DNA of 9,718 bases from B16-G9 sp964455635 (GTDB lineage Bacteria > Bacteroidota > Bacteroidia > Bacteroidales > F082). Both the position numbers and the translations under genes were made by a program. Below are positions 1 through 6,926 of the stretch, one piece after another (the stretch's first letter is position 1; each line of letters begins with the position of its first letter). The stretch lies in NCBI GenBank assembly GCA_964455635.1, contig CAYVWX010000116.1, forward strand, positions 1-9,718. The letters run 5' to 3'. The notes beneath the pieces are model-generated. The model searched no databases and was not told the DNA's origin. It saw only the letters and a list, made by a program, of their open reading frames with translations.

Positions 1-207
1 ATCAATCAAAAAGGCGACATCCTGCAACGTACTAAATACTGGAAACCTTCGGCTTTAAAAGCTACCCTGAATAAAAACGATAAAATGACCTTTTATGTTA
101 CTTATGGCGATTACCTTGCTCGTATTGCGGCTTTTGTTAGCGGACTGGTATTGTTAATATCTTTTACGCAGGGATACCTAAAGAAACGTAAATCAACTGT
201 TGTTTAG
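1..207 (+). CDS. lnt: Apolipoprotein N-acyltransferase, C-terminal end (partial)
   Basis: This is the 3' end of a gene that begins outside the window; 68 codons are visible, ending at TAG 205-207. The encoded tail has the pattern seen at the C-terminus of Lnt: a GDILQRT stretch, a Trp-containing segment, then TFYVTYGDYLARI, one hydrophobic helix (about visible residues 44-58) and a short basic cytoplasmic tail (KKRKS). In the Lnt family the nitrilase-like periplasmic domain is followed by a last transmembrane helix preceded by a conserved YGD motif, which matches. The enzyme N-acylates the N-terminal Cys of lipoproteins in the inner membrane, the last step of lipoprotein maturation. The catalytic residues are not in the window, so the call rests on the tail alone. 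It lies 118 bp upstream of rpoN, which seems to have its own promoter. Confidence 0.8.
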   Translation: MNQKGDILQRTKYWKPSALKATLNKNDKMTFYVTYGDYLARIAAFVSGLVLLISFTQGYLKKRKSTVV

Positions 208-287
208 TATGTTAATATAAGGTGGAGCCCTGTTTTAAAAAATGTAAATTAAATAAAGCTATAATCGTGCCATTTCTAAAATAGTTT

Positions 288-295
288 TACATTTG
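288..295 (+). promoter_or_regulatory. Candidate -7 box upstream of rpoN
   Basis: TACATTTG matches the Bacteroidota sigma-ABfr -7 consensus TAnnTTTG exactly and would place the transcription start near 302, giving a leader of about 24 nt before the rpoN ATG. No convincing -33 TTTG is visible 17-23 nt upstream, so the call depends on the -7 box and its position. The surrounding gap 208-325 is A/T rich, and I see no clear terminator for lnt in it. Confidence 0.5.
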
Positions 296-325
296 TATAA
301 ATGAAATTAAAACAAACAAGGTTCC

Positions 326-1831
326 ATGCTTAATCAAAAATTACAGCAAAAGTTATTACAAAAGCTCTCGCCACAGCAAATATTGCTGATGAAGCTTTTG
401 CAGATACCTACTGTTGGGCTGGAACAACGTATTAAGCAGGAAATAGAAGACAATCCGGCTTTGGAAATGGATGAACCCGATACCGTTGAAATGACTGAGA
501 AAGCGGAAGAGGTAAAAACGGAAGATGCAGGTGACGATTTTTCGGATAATGGTACCGATGAACTTGAAGACTATGCCAAAGAAGATGACTACGACCTGGA
601 AGATTATATGAATACTACCGACGACGATGATATTCCCGATTACAGACTAAAAGCCAACAACTACAGTAAAGATGACGAACCGCATGAGATTCCGTTTGCT
701 TCGGGTGTCTCTTTTCACGACTATTTAACAAGTCAGCTTGGCTTGCGTAACCTTGATGACAAAAAATACAACATTGGTGTGTACATCATTGGAAACCTTG
801 ATGATTCGGGTTACCTGCACCGGTCGTCCGAAGCCATTGCCGACGATTTGGCTTTTACACAAAATATCTCCACAACTGCCGAAGAGGTGGAAGAGGTGCT
901 GAAAATTATTCAGGACTTTGAGCCGGTGGGTGTGGGCGCCCGTAATCTGAAAGAGTGCCTGCTTATTCAATTGAAAAAAAAGATGGAAGAAAATCCGTCA
1001 CCGGAAGTTGAATTGGCTATCCGTATTATATCAAGGTACTTTAACGAGTTTACTAAAAAACATTACGATAAAATCATCAAGAAAGCCGAAATTACCGAGG
1101 AGGAATTGAAAAGTGCCATTGATGAAATATTGAAACTTAACCCGAAGCCGGGTAATTCATTAAGTGAAACCACAAAAACAAATCATTACATTATACCCGA
1201 CTTTACGGTTACCAACAACAACGGTGAGTTGGAGCTGACACTTAATTCGTGGAATATGCCCGACCTGCATGTAAGTCGTACTTACGGCGAAATGTTGTCG
1301 GATTTAAGCAAAGGCAAAAAATCAAGAAAACAGAAAGAGGCTTTTTCGTTTATTAAGCGTAAAGTCGATTCGGCACGATGGTTTATCGAAGCCATCCGTC
1401 AGCGGCAAAATACCCTGCTTAATACCATGGAGGCGATTATTGACTACCAAAAAGAGTATTTTTTAACCGGCGACGAAACCAAGCTCCACCCTATGATTTT
1501 AAAGGATATTGCCGAAAAAATAGGTATGGATATCTCAACGGTTTCAAGAGTGGCCAACTCAAAATATGTACAAACCGACTTTGGTACCTTTTTGCTTAAA
1601 AACTTTTTTAGTGAATCAATGACCAAAGAAAACGGCGAAGAGGTATCAACCCGGGAAATTAAAAAAATTCTGAGCAATATTGTTGAATCCGAGGATAAGA
1701 AAAAGCCCCTTACCGATGACAAGTTGGCCCATTTGCTCAAAGAAAAAGGTTACAATGTTGCCCGCCGCACAATTGCCAAATATCGTGAACAACTTGGAAT
1801 TCCCGTTGCACGGTTGCGCAAAGAGCTTTAA
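326..1831 (+). CDS. rpoN: RNA polymerase sigma-54 factor RpoN
   Basis: Full-length sigma-54 (501 residues, normal for the family). Residues 1-47 form the Gln/Leu-rich activator-interacting region I, including SPQQILLMKLLQ and the EDNPALE signature. Residues about 48-118 are a highly acidic region II (D/E rich), as often found before the core-binding domain. The core-binding domain covers about 120-330, with DFEPVGVGARNLKECL at 197-212. A helix-turn-helix lies at about 390-412 (DIAEKIGMDISTVSRV), and the RpoN box ARRTIAKYRE is at 479-488 with the usual LGIP extension after it. It directs RNA polymerase to -24/-12 promoters and needs AAA+ enhancer-binding activators; none is encoded in this window. 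The ATG at 326 gives a complete region I, which supports this start. A membrane-protein gene follows 13 nt after the stop, suggesting cotranscription. Confidence 0.97.
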   Translation: MLNQKLQQKLLQKLSPQQILLMKLLQIPTVGLEQRIKQEIEDNPALEMDEPDTVEMTEKAEEVKTEDAGDDFSDNGTDELEDYAKEDDYDLEDYMNTTDDDDIPDYRLKANNYSKDDEPHEIPFASGVSFHDYLTSQLGLRNLDDKKYNIGVYIIGNLDDSGYLHRSSEAIADDLAFTQNISTTAEEVEEVLKIIQDFEPVGVGARNLKECLLIQLKKKMEENPSPEVELAIRIISRYFNEFTKKHYDKIIKKAEITEEELKSAIDEILKLNPKPGNSLSETTKTNHYIIPDFTVTNNNGELELTLNSWNMPDLHVSRTYGEMLSDLSKGKKSRKQKEAFSFIKRKVDSARWFIEAIRQRQNTLLNTMEAIIDYQKEYFLTGDETKLHPMILKDIAEKIGMDISTVSRVANSKYVQTDFGTFLLKNFFSESMTKENGEEVSTREIKKILSNIVESEDKKKPLTDDKLAHLLKEKGYNVARRTIAKYREQLGIPVARLRKEL

Positions 1832-1844
1832 GCATTTTTTGATT

Positions 1845-2453
1845 ATGGAAAAAAAGCTGTCAAACCTTATTTCTGTCCTGTTTCATCCGTTGCTTTTTCC
1901 GGTTTATATGTTGGTACTGTTTTTTTATATCCCCGGTTTTACCGTGTTTACCTATTCTGCCTCCATAAAATGGTATCTCGTAGTATTTGTTTTTATCATG
2001 ACCTTTATAATACCCGCTTCGTTGCTGTTTTTGCTTAAAAGGTTTAAAGTTATCGAAACGTTGCACATGAATAACCGGCAGGAGCGAATGCTGCCACTGG
2101 CCATCATGGCAGGAATTTATTTTGTTACCTATTATTCGTTAGATAAAATCGGCAGCCTTGCCATGTTTAATCTCTTTTTACTTGGCGTGGCCATGGCATC
2201 GTTAATTACCATACCCATAAATCTTTATACTAAAATCAGTCTTCATATGATAGCTGTGGGAGGAGTTGCAGGAACAATATTGGGGCTGCTGCTTACCTAT
2301 CCTATAAATATGCGGGGGCTTTTTTACGCTGTAATTATTTTGGCAGGTGTAATTGGATATGCCCGTCTTACGGTAACAAACCATACCCTCCGGCAGATAT
2401 ATAACGGGTTTATGCTTGGCTTTGTTTTGATGCTTTCACTCTTTATTTTGTAA
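1845..2453 (+). CDS. PAP2-like integral membrane protein with degenerate phosphatase motifs
   Basis: 202 residues, almost entirely hydrophobic, with about six transmembrane segments (roughly 7-30, 42-65, 83-98, 103-128, 134-151, 158-173) and a final one at 185-202. The open frame extends upstream to 1680 within rpoN, but the ATG at 1845, 13 nt after the rpoN stop, begins the membrane protein proper; the upstream part reads as out-of-frame rpoN. The C-terminal ARLTVTNHTLRQ (173-184) fits the third PAP2 phosphatase motif SRx5HxxxD, except that Ala replaces Ser and Gln replaces Asp. ISLH at 131-134 could stand for PSGH, and H74-x6-R81 with a nearby Pro for Kx6RP. Both catalytic-type histidines (H134, H180) would be kept. 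I infer a relative of lipid phosphatases, perhaps with altered or lost activity; its substrate is unknown. It probably belongs to an operon with rpoN and the rhomboid gene. Confidence 0.72.
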   Translation: MEKKLSNLISVLFHPLLFPVYMLVLFFYIPGFTVFTYSASIKWYLVVFVFIMTFIIPASLLFLLKRFKVIETLHMNNRQERMLPLAIMAGIYFVTYYSLDKIGSLAMFNLFLLGVAMASLITIPINLYTKISLHMIAVGGVAGTILGLLLTYPINMRGLFYAVIILAGVIGYARLTVTNHTLRQIYNGFMLGFVLMLSLFIL

Positions 2454-2498
2454 TTTAGGCACACTATTTGAGCAGGCTTTTTATTAACTTGCAACCTT

Positions 2499-3176
2499 AT
2501 GGATAAAGCCGAGAAAAAAAAGATTTTAGCAGCCCTTACCGTTCCGGGATTGTTGTTGGCCATTATGTGGATTGTGCGAATAACCGAATCGCTGTTTCAC
2601 ATCCGTCTCGGCTTTCTCGGTGTACATCCTCTGCACGTCGATGGTATCCCGGGAATTTTTCTGTATCCTTTTATTCATGGGAGCTTCAGTCATATTATGG
2701 CAAACTCTTTACCCTTTTTAATCTTGGGAACAGCCCTTTTTTATTTTTATAACAAAATTGCCTTAAAAGTGCTGCTGTCCATATGGATTTTGAGCGGTAT
2801 CTGGGTTTGGTTTGGCGGAAGAGAGAGCTATCATATTGGAGCCAGCGGTGTGGTTTACGGATTGTCGTCGTTTCTTTTTGTCAGTGGCATTATTCGTAAA
2901 AATACCGGTTTGGCAGCTTTGTCGCTTATTGTGGCCTTTTTATACGGAGGACTGGTTTGGGGAGTGTTTCCTGAATTTTTTCCCAAAGAAAATATCTCGT
3001 GGGAAGGCCATCTGGGCGGATTGGTTTCGGGAGTAATCTTTTCGTTTTATTACCGGAAGGAGGGGCCGCAGCCCAAAAAATATTCGTGGGACTATGAACA
3101 GGAAGACGAGGATGACGAGGAAGACGAGGATGCATATTGGAAAAGGCCTAACACTTCAACAACCTATAAGGTGTAA
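2499..3176 (+). CDS. Rhomboid family intramembrane serine protease
   Basis: 225 residues with at least six hydrophobic segments. The catalytic dyad is evident: Ser116 in GASG (114-117) and His171 in GHLGG (170-174). The HGSFSHIMAN segment (60-69) is the conserved His/Asn region that forms the oxyanion site in the second helix. Rhomboids cut transmembrane substrates within or near the membrane; the substrate here cannot be told. The C-terminus carries a strongly acidic, probably cytosolic tail (about 200-211, nearly all D/E) after the last helix, followed by a short polar end. It starts 45 nt after the membrane-protein gene and is likely cotranscribed with it. The 137-bp gap that follows (3177-3313) holds a weak TTAACC/GGTTAA inverted repeat but no convincing terminator. 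Confidence 0.93.
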   Translation: MDKAEKKKILAALTVPGLLLAIMWIVRITESLFHIRLGFLGVHPLHVDGIPGIFLYPFIHGSFSHIMANSLPFLILGTALFYFYNKIALKVLLSIWILSGIWVWFGGRESYHIGASGVVYGLSSFLFVSGIIRKNTGLAALSLIVAFLYGGLVWGVFPEFFPKENISWEGHLGGLVSGVIFSFYYRKEGPQPKKYSWDYEQEDEDDEEDEDAYWKRPNTSTTYKV

Positions 3177-3248
3177 TCTGCTACCACTTTAAAATACCGT
3201 GTTAACCTGCAGGCTTTTCCGGTTAAATATTCAACCTGTCGTTAAAAC

Positions 3249-3256
3249 TATCTTTG
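3249..3256 (+). promoter_or_regulatory. Distal candidate -7 box for the secreted protease gene
   Basis: TATCTTTG is an exact TAnnTTTG match. A start near 3263 would give a leader of about 50 nt before the ATG at 3314. No clear -33 TTTG is seen upstream. Confidence 0.4.
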
Positions 3257-3286
3257 TAATAATGATGCCAGTTTAAAATCAAAACT

Positions 3287-3294
3287 TATTTTTG
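3287..3294 (+). promoter_or_regulatory. Proximal candidate -7 box for the secreted protease gene
   Basis: TATTTTTG is a second exact TAnnTTTG match, 38 bp downstream of the first. It would start transcription near 3301, leaving only about 13 nt of leader. The A/T-rich context makes a chance match possible. Confidence 0.4.
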
Positions 3295-3313
3295 TACGGT
3301 TGAATAAAAAATT

Positions 3314-5197
3314 ATGAAAAACTATTTTAAATATTTATTGCTGTCAGCGCTTGTTTTTGTTTCCTTTACCATGGTAGCTCAACGTTACGAAAAAGCAATT
3401 CCCTCGATAAAAAGCTATCGTTTGCCTTTACCCGGAACCTTTGTGTTGCATGCCGATACGGTTCATTTTAACAACACTTTAACAAACGGGGCCGAACGGT
3501 TTCCGTTAAAGGCCGGAATTACTCTTCCGCTGGATGGTAAAGCAATCGTTAAAAAAGGGAAATGGAGTCGTGTTGCTCCCGGCCATTTTGTATGGAGGGT
3601 GGCCTTGCAGGTTCCGTCGGCTGTAGCCTTAAACATTTATTTTACCGGTTTTAATCTGGGCACAGGTGATAAGTTGTTTATTTATTCCGCTGACACAAAA
3701 TATGTTCTGGGGGCATTTACGCAGTTAAACAATGCGCAATGGTTTGCCACCGGCTTGGTTGATAATGCTAAACTGATTGTTGAATTTAATACCGTAAAAA
3801 AAACAGAAACTCTTCCTTTTGTGTTTTCTGAAATAGGGGTAATCGGTCGTGGGGAGAGAGGCTTTGGCGAGGCGGGTTCGTGTGAAGTGCCCGTTAATTG
3901 CGAAGAGGGACAAAACTGGCAACATCAAAAGCGCGGGGTAGCCAGAATTTTGGTAAAACGGGCTTCATCACTTTTTTGGTGTACCGGCTCGTTGATAAAT
4001 AATACTGCAAACGATGGCAAGCCCTATTTTTTAACGGCCAATCATTGCGGACAGGGGGCGACGGCGGAGGATTATAACCAGTGGCTTTTCGATTTTGATT
4101 TCGAATCGCCTGATTGCAGCCGGCCTGCATCCGAGCCTGAGAAACATACTTTTACGGGCGCAAAACTTGTTGCCAACGGTTACACGCCGCGCTCGGCAAA
4201 TTCCGATTTTAAATTGTTGCTGTTAAACGAGCAAATACCTGATGAATATCATATGTTTTTTAACGGTTGGGACAGGAGTGGCAATGTGCCTCAACAGGGT
4301 GTTGTTATTCATCATCCTTCAGGTGATATTAAATTTATTTCTACTTACACTCAGCCTGCCATATCGTCGTTTTATTATGGTGCCGAAAATAGCAACGGCC
4401 CCTTTTGGAAAGTCTATTGGAGCGAAACAACCGATGGCCACGGTGTTACCGAAGGCGGCTCGTCGGGTTCGCCTCTTTTTAACGAAGAGGGCTATATTGT
4501 GGGGGCACTTACCGGTGGCAATGCTTCATGCAGCAACAATACCGAACCCGATTATTTTGGAAAACTAAGTCAGTCGTGGGACCAAAACGGTACACAGGAT
4601 TTTCATCAGCTGAAACCCTGGCTCGACCCCGGTAATACGGGAGCAACCAAATGGGAGGGCTATTTTAAGGGTGATAATGTTATAATGGCTGATTTTTCTG
4701 CCCGCGTAACAAAAATAACACAACAAAACTACCTTGGATTTTACAATCTTTCCGAAGGAAATATTTCACAGTACCGGTGGGAATTTGAAGGGGGCACTCC
4801 GGCCACTTCAACCGAAAAAAATCCCGGACTGGTTTATTATCAGGCCCCCGGAACTTATGCTGTTAAGCTGGTTGTTTCGTCAATTGATAATGTTGATTCG
4901 CTTATCCGTGAAAACTACATAACGGTTGTTGGAAACATCTATCCCAACCCGTTTGTGGTTCAAAACGGCACCTACCGTAAAATTCATATTTTAACCGGTG
5001 ATACCCCTTTGGATAATGCCGAAGTATATATTAGCGATATTACCGGAAGGATGATTGAAAAGCTTATCCCTCAAACAGATAAGCACGAAATAGTGGTCAA
5101 TCCCAATAATTTATCCTCGGGAACCTATTTAATTACCACCCTTATTGATGGTAAAAAAACCACTTATAAATTAGCGGTAATAAATGCCGTAAAATAG
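3314..5197 (+). CDS. Secreted lysyl-endopeptidase-like serine protease (family S1) with PKD-like and T9SS sorting domains
   Basis: A 627-residue multidomain exoprotein. Residues 1-22 are a signal peptide with likely cleavage VA|Q. Residues 23 to about 184 form a beta-rich propeptide. The protease domain (about 185-450) aligns by eye with Achromobacter lysyl endopeptidase (API): CTGSLINNTANDGKPYFLTA at 223-242, triad His244 (TANHC), Asp298 (ANSDF) and Ser384 (GSSGSP). All six disulfide cysteines of API have counterparts (C190, C196, C223, C245, C268, C406). Asp413 matches the S1-pocket Asp225 of API, predicting cleavage after basic residues. Residues about 458-540 look PKD-like (RWEFEGGTPA, PGTYAVKLVV). 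Residues about 541-627 are a type A T9SS sorting domain (YPNPF, DITGRM, LSSGTYLI), so the protein should cross the outer membrane through the Por system and be anchored or released. It is likely monocistronic and converges on the methyltransferase gene with a 32-bp gap. Confidence 0.93.
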   Translation: MKNYFKYLLLSALVFVSFTMVAQRYEKAIPSIKSYRLPLPGTFVLHADTVHFNNTLTNGAERFPLKAGITLPLDGKAIVKKGKWSRVAPGHFVWRVALQVPSAVALNIYFTGFNLGTGDKLFIYSADTKYVLGAFTQLNNAQWFATGLVDNAKLIVEFNTVKKTETLPFVFSEIGVIGRGERGFGEAGSCEVPVNCEEGQNWQHQKRGVARILVKRASSLFWCTGSLINNTANDGKPYFLTANHCGQGATAEDYNQWLFDFDFESPDCSRPASEPEKHTFTGAKLVANGYTPRSANSDFKLLLLNEQIPDEYHMFFNGWDRSGNVPQQGVVIHHPSGDIKFISTYTQPAISSFYYGAENSNGPFWKVYWSETTDGHGVTEGGSSGSPLFNEEGYIVGALTGGNASCSNNTEPDYFGKLSQSWDQNGTQDFHQLKPWLDPGNTGATKWEGYFKGDNVIMADFSARVTKITQQNYLGFYNLSEGNISQYRWEFEGGTPATSTEKNPGLVYYQAPGTYAVKLVVSSIDNVDSLIRENYITVVGNIYPNPFVVQNGTYRKIHILTGDTPLDNAEVYISDITGRMIEKLIPQTDKHEIVVNPNNLSSGTYLITTLIDGKKTTYKLAVINAVK

Positions 5198-5229
5198 CAT
5201 TGTTTTTTGTGTGCGATATTGTTGTAAGG

Positions 5230-6072
5230 TTATTTTACCGCCAGCACAACAAAATATTTCCATAAGTTTTTTTTCAGTGCTTTATACTGATAGTAGCCGC
5301 ATTTATAATGATTTTTGGCAAACCTTGATACCCGCGGATGGGTGAGGTTGTACAGTTCCGATGGCAGAGCCCCCATTAAAGATGCATAATACATACGCCG
5401 AGCACTTTTTTGTATTTTACGGGTGTAGTCAAACGAATTTGTTTTTTGAAAACCGTGCCGGTATAATTTTTCCGTAAACAAATCGAGAGTATCAAAATTG
5501 GAGATGCCCCAGGTTTCGCCCCATTTTTTTACCCAACGGTGTTTGTCGGTTTGATTTTGTGCCGTTTTAAAAAAGTCGCTTAAAATAAGCCTTCCTCCCT
5601 TTTTTAATACCCTGAAAGCCTCTTTGATAAACAGGTTTTTGTCGGCAACCGACGAAACGCTTTCGCAAGCCCATACCACATCAAACGACTCATCGGGGAA
5701 AGATGTTTGCGTATAATCCATTAAAAGAAAGTTAACTTTATTCGACAAGCCTTTGGCTGCTGCACTTTGTCCGGCCAGCTCAACCTGCTTTTTGCTTAGC
5801 GTGATGCCGGTAACAGAAGCATCTTTTTTTTCGGCAATATACAGCGCTGCTCCTCCAACACCGCAGCCGGCATCCAGCACTTTGTCGGAGGCAGTAATGT
5901 TTGCCAGCTTTAAAAGAACACGGTTTGTATTGATTAGCGACTCTTCAAAGCTACGGATGCCATCTTCATGAATTCCGTAATGCAACGACAGGTGTTTGTT
6001 GAGTTTCCACCATTTTTGGTAGTGGTTTTGAGTGGTATTGTAGTAATCGGCTACTTCTTTGGAGCTGAACAT
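5230..6072 (-). CDS. Class I SAM-dependent methyltransferase
   Basis: 280 residues. Motif I VLDAGCGVGG (65-74) is the glycine-rich SAM-binding loop. Further Rossmann motifs follow: VTGITLSKKQVELA (87-100) after strand 2, a MDY segment (118-120) with the acidic/aromatic pattern of motif II, and FDVVWACESV (130-139). FRVLKKGGRLILSDFF (153-168) is the usual motif III. The N-terminal LHYGIHEDG (30-38) preceding the Rossmann core resembles the tocopherol, sterol and glycine/sarcosine methyltransferase group, which act on small molecules. The C-terminal third is basic and aromatic with no recognised domain. The substrate cannot be named. It is the last gene of the minus-strand operon, beginning 11 nt after the acylphosphatase stop, which suggests cotranscription but not a shared pathway. 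Confidence 0.88.
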   Translation of the reverse strand: MFSSKEVADYYNTTQNHYQKWWKLNKHLSLHYGIHEDGIRSFEESLINTNRVLLKLANITASDKVLDAGCGVGGAALYIAEKKDASVTGITLSKKQVELAGQSAAAKGLSNKVNFLLMDYTQTSFPDESFDVVWACESVSSVADKNLFIKEAFRVLKKGGRLILSDFFKTAQNQTDKHRWVKKWGETWGISNFDTLDLFTEKLYRHGFQKTNSFDYTRKIQKSARRMYYASLMGALPSELYNLTHPRVSRFAKNHYKCGYYQYKALKKNLWKYFVVLAVK

Positions 6073-6083
6073 AAGATAGGTTA

Positions 6084-6356
6084 TTATTTAATAATGAATT
6101 TGTTATAACCAAAAGGGGGCGTTTGTTGTACCTGTATATTTGTAACCCTTGCCCATCCCGGGCCGTCGTTGCACCAAAGTACAAAAGCATCCAGATTTTC
6201 GGGGCTGCCTTCGGCTTCAATATAAACACTGCCATCGGGTTTGTTTTGTACAAATCCGTTAATGGAAAGTTCGTTGGCCTTTTGTTGGGTGTAATACCTG
6301 AACCCCACACCTTGTACTTTGCCGTAAATTTTGATAATGGCACCCTTTTTTTCCAT
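6084..6356 (-). CDS. acyP: Acylphosphatase
   Basis: 90 residues, the normal size of this family. The signature GKVQGVGFRYYTQQKA (12-27) holds the phosphate-binding loop with catalytic Arg20. The second signature GFVQNKPDGSVYIEAEG (34-50) holds catalytic Asn38. The enzyme hydrolyses acyl phosphates such as acetyl phosphate or 1,3-bisphosphoglycerate in the cytosol; its physiological substrate is usually uncertain. Its ATG overlaps the stop codon of the upstream gene by one base (TGATG, 6354-6358), an arrangement that favours translational coupling. A longer reading in another frame (5966-6343) is a shadow of this gene. Confidence 0.95.
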   Translation of the reverse strand: MEKKGAIIKIYGKVQGVGFRYYTQQKANELSINGFVQNKPDGSVYIEAEGSPENLDAFVLWCNDGPGWARVTNIQVQQTPPFGYNKFIIK

Positions 6357-6925
6357 CAGGCTCCCAACTGTTTTGTTAATAAATTATCCAGCAAAACAAA
6401 CAGTTGTTTTGGCTGTACACTACGCCATAACACTTGGTCGAACTGGCCGTAAAAAGCTATGTATTGATCCAGATTGGCATTTTTAAACTCGTCGATAACA
6501 TGTTGTCGGAAATTGAGGCCTATTATCCATCCCTCCTCAATATTGTCGAACCATTCAGCAAGATAATCATCGGTATCGGAATGGAAATCCAAAACATTTT
6601 CACCGATAAGCACAAAATATTTAATTCCTTCATCCATAAGATGTTCTACCACATCACGATATAAAAACATGATGTCGTTGTATAAAACATCGTTCCACTC
6701 ACCCATCAATTCAATAATGGCAAATTGCAGGTCGTAATCGGCAAACAAAATTTTAAGGTAAAGTGTTTGCGAGCCAAACTCGTCCCACTGCGGGTGGATG
6801 TAATGATTGTATATGGTGTTGTGGCACAGTGTTTCGCTGTACTCGCGGCCGTAAAAGGGTGAGCGGTTATCGCCGGAAGCACTGTACAACTCCCGCCAGT
6901 TGTTAAAAGGCTCTATTTGGTGCAT
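6356..6925 (-). CDS. Conserved protein of unknown function
   Basis: 189 residues, acidic, very rich in aromatic residues and without a signal peptide or membrane segments, so probably cytosolic. Recognisable blocks that look conserved are SPFYGREYSE (22-31), YIHPQWDEFGS (42-52), LKILFADYD (57-65), ELMGEWNDVLYNDI (72-85), KYFVLIGENVLDFHS (102-116) and EEGWIIGLNFRQH (130-142). I recall similar proteins from Bacteroidota but know of no assigned function or named domain. The alternation of hydrophobic strands and acidic/aromatic loops suggests a compact alpha/beta fold. It sits between msrA (1-nt gap) and the acylphosphatase gene (1-nt overlap), so all three are almost surely made from one transcript. 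Coding is supported by this gene packing and by the low-complexity-free composition. Confidence 0.82.
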   Translation of the reverse strand: MHQIEPFNNWRELYSASGDNRSPFYGREYSETLCHNTIYNHYIHPQWDEFGSQTLYLKILFADYDLQFAIIELMGEWNDVLYNDIMFLYRDVVEHLMDEGIKYFVLIGENVLDFHSDTDDYLAEWFDNIEEGWIIGLNFRQHVIDEFKNANLDQYIAFYGQFDQVLWRSVQPKQLFVLLDNLLTKQLGA

Positions 6926-6926
6926 T

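Noticed and set aside
1680..1844. Upstream in-frame extension of the membrane-protein gene inside rpoN
   Set aside because: These codons are the out-of-frame reading of the conserved RpoN C-terminus; the ATG at 1845 fits the protein start and operon spacing.
3202..3226. TTAACC/GGTTAA inverted repeat after the rhomboid gene, with a CCTGCAGG palindrome inside
   Set aside because: The stem is only 6 bp with a 13-nt loop and no T-run, so a terminator or operator cannot be supported.
5198..5229. Possible bidirectional terminator between the converging protease and methyltransferase genes
   Set aside because: The 32-bp gap is T-rich on the plus strand, but I found no stable stem before the T-run.
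5966..6343. A 125-codon minus-strand reading overlapping the acylphosphatase gene
   Set aside because: It lies out of frame over two genes with clear family motifs and has no recognisable protein features.
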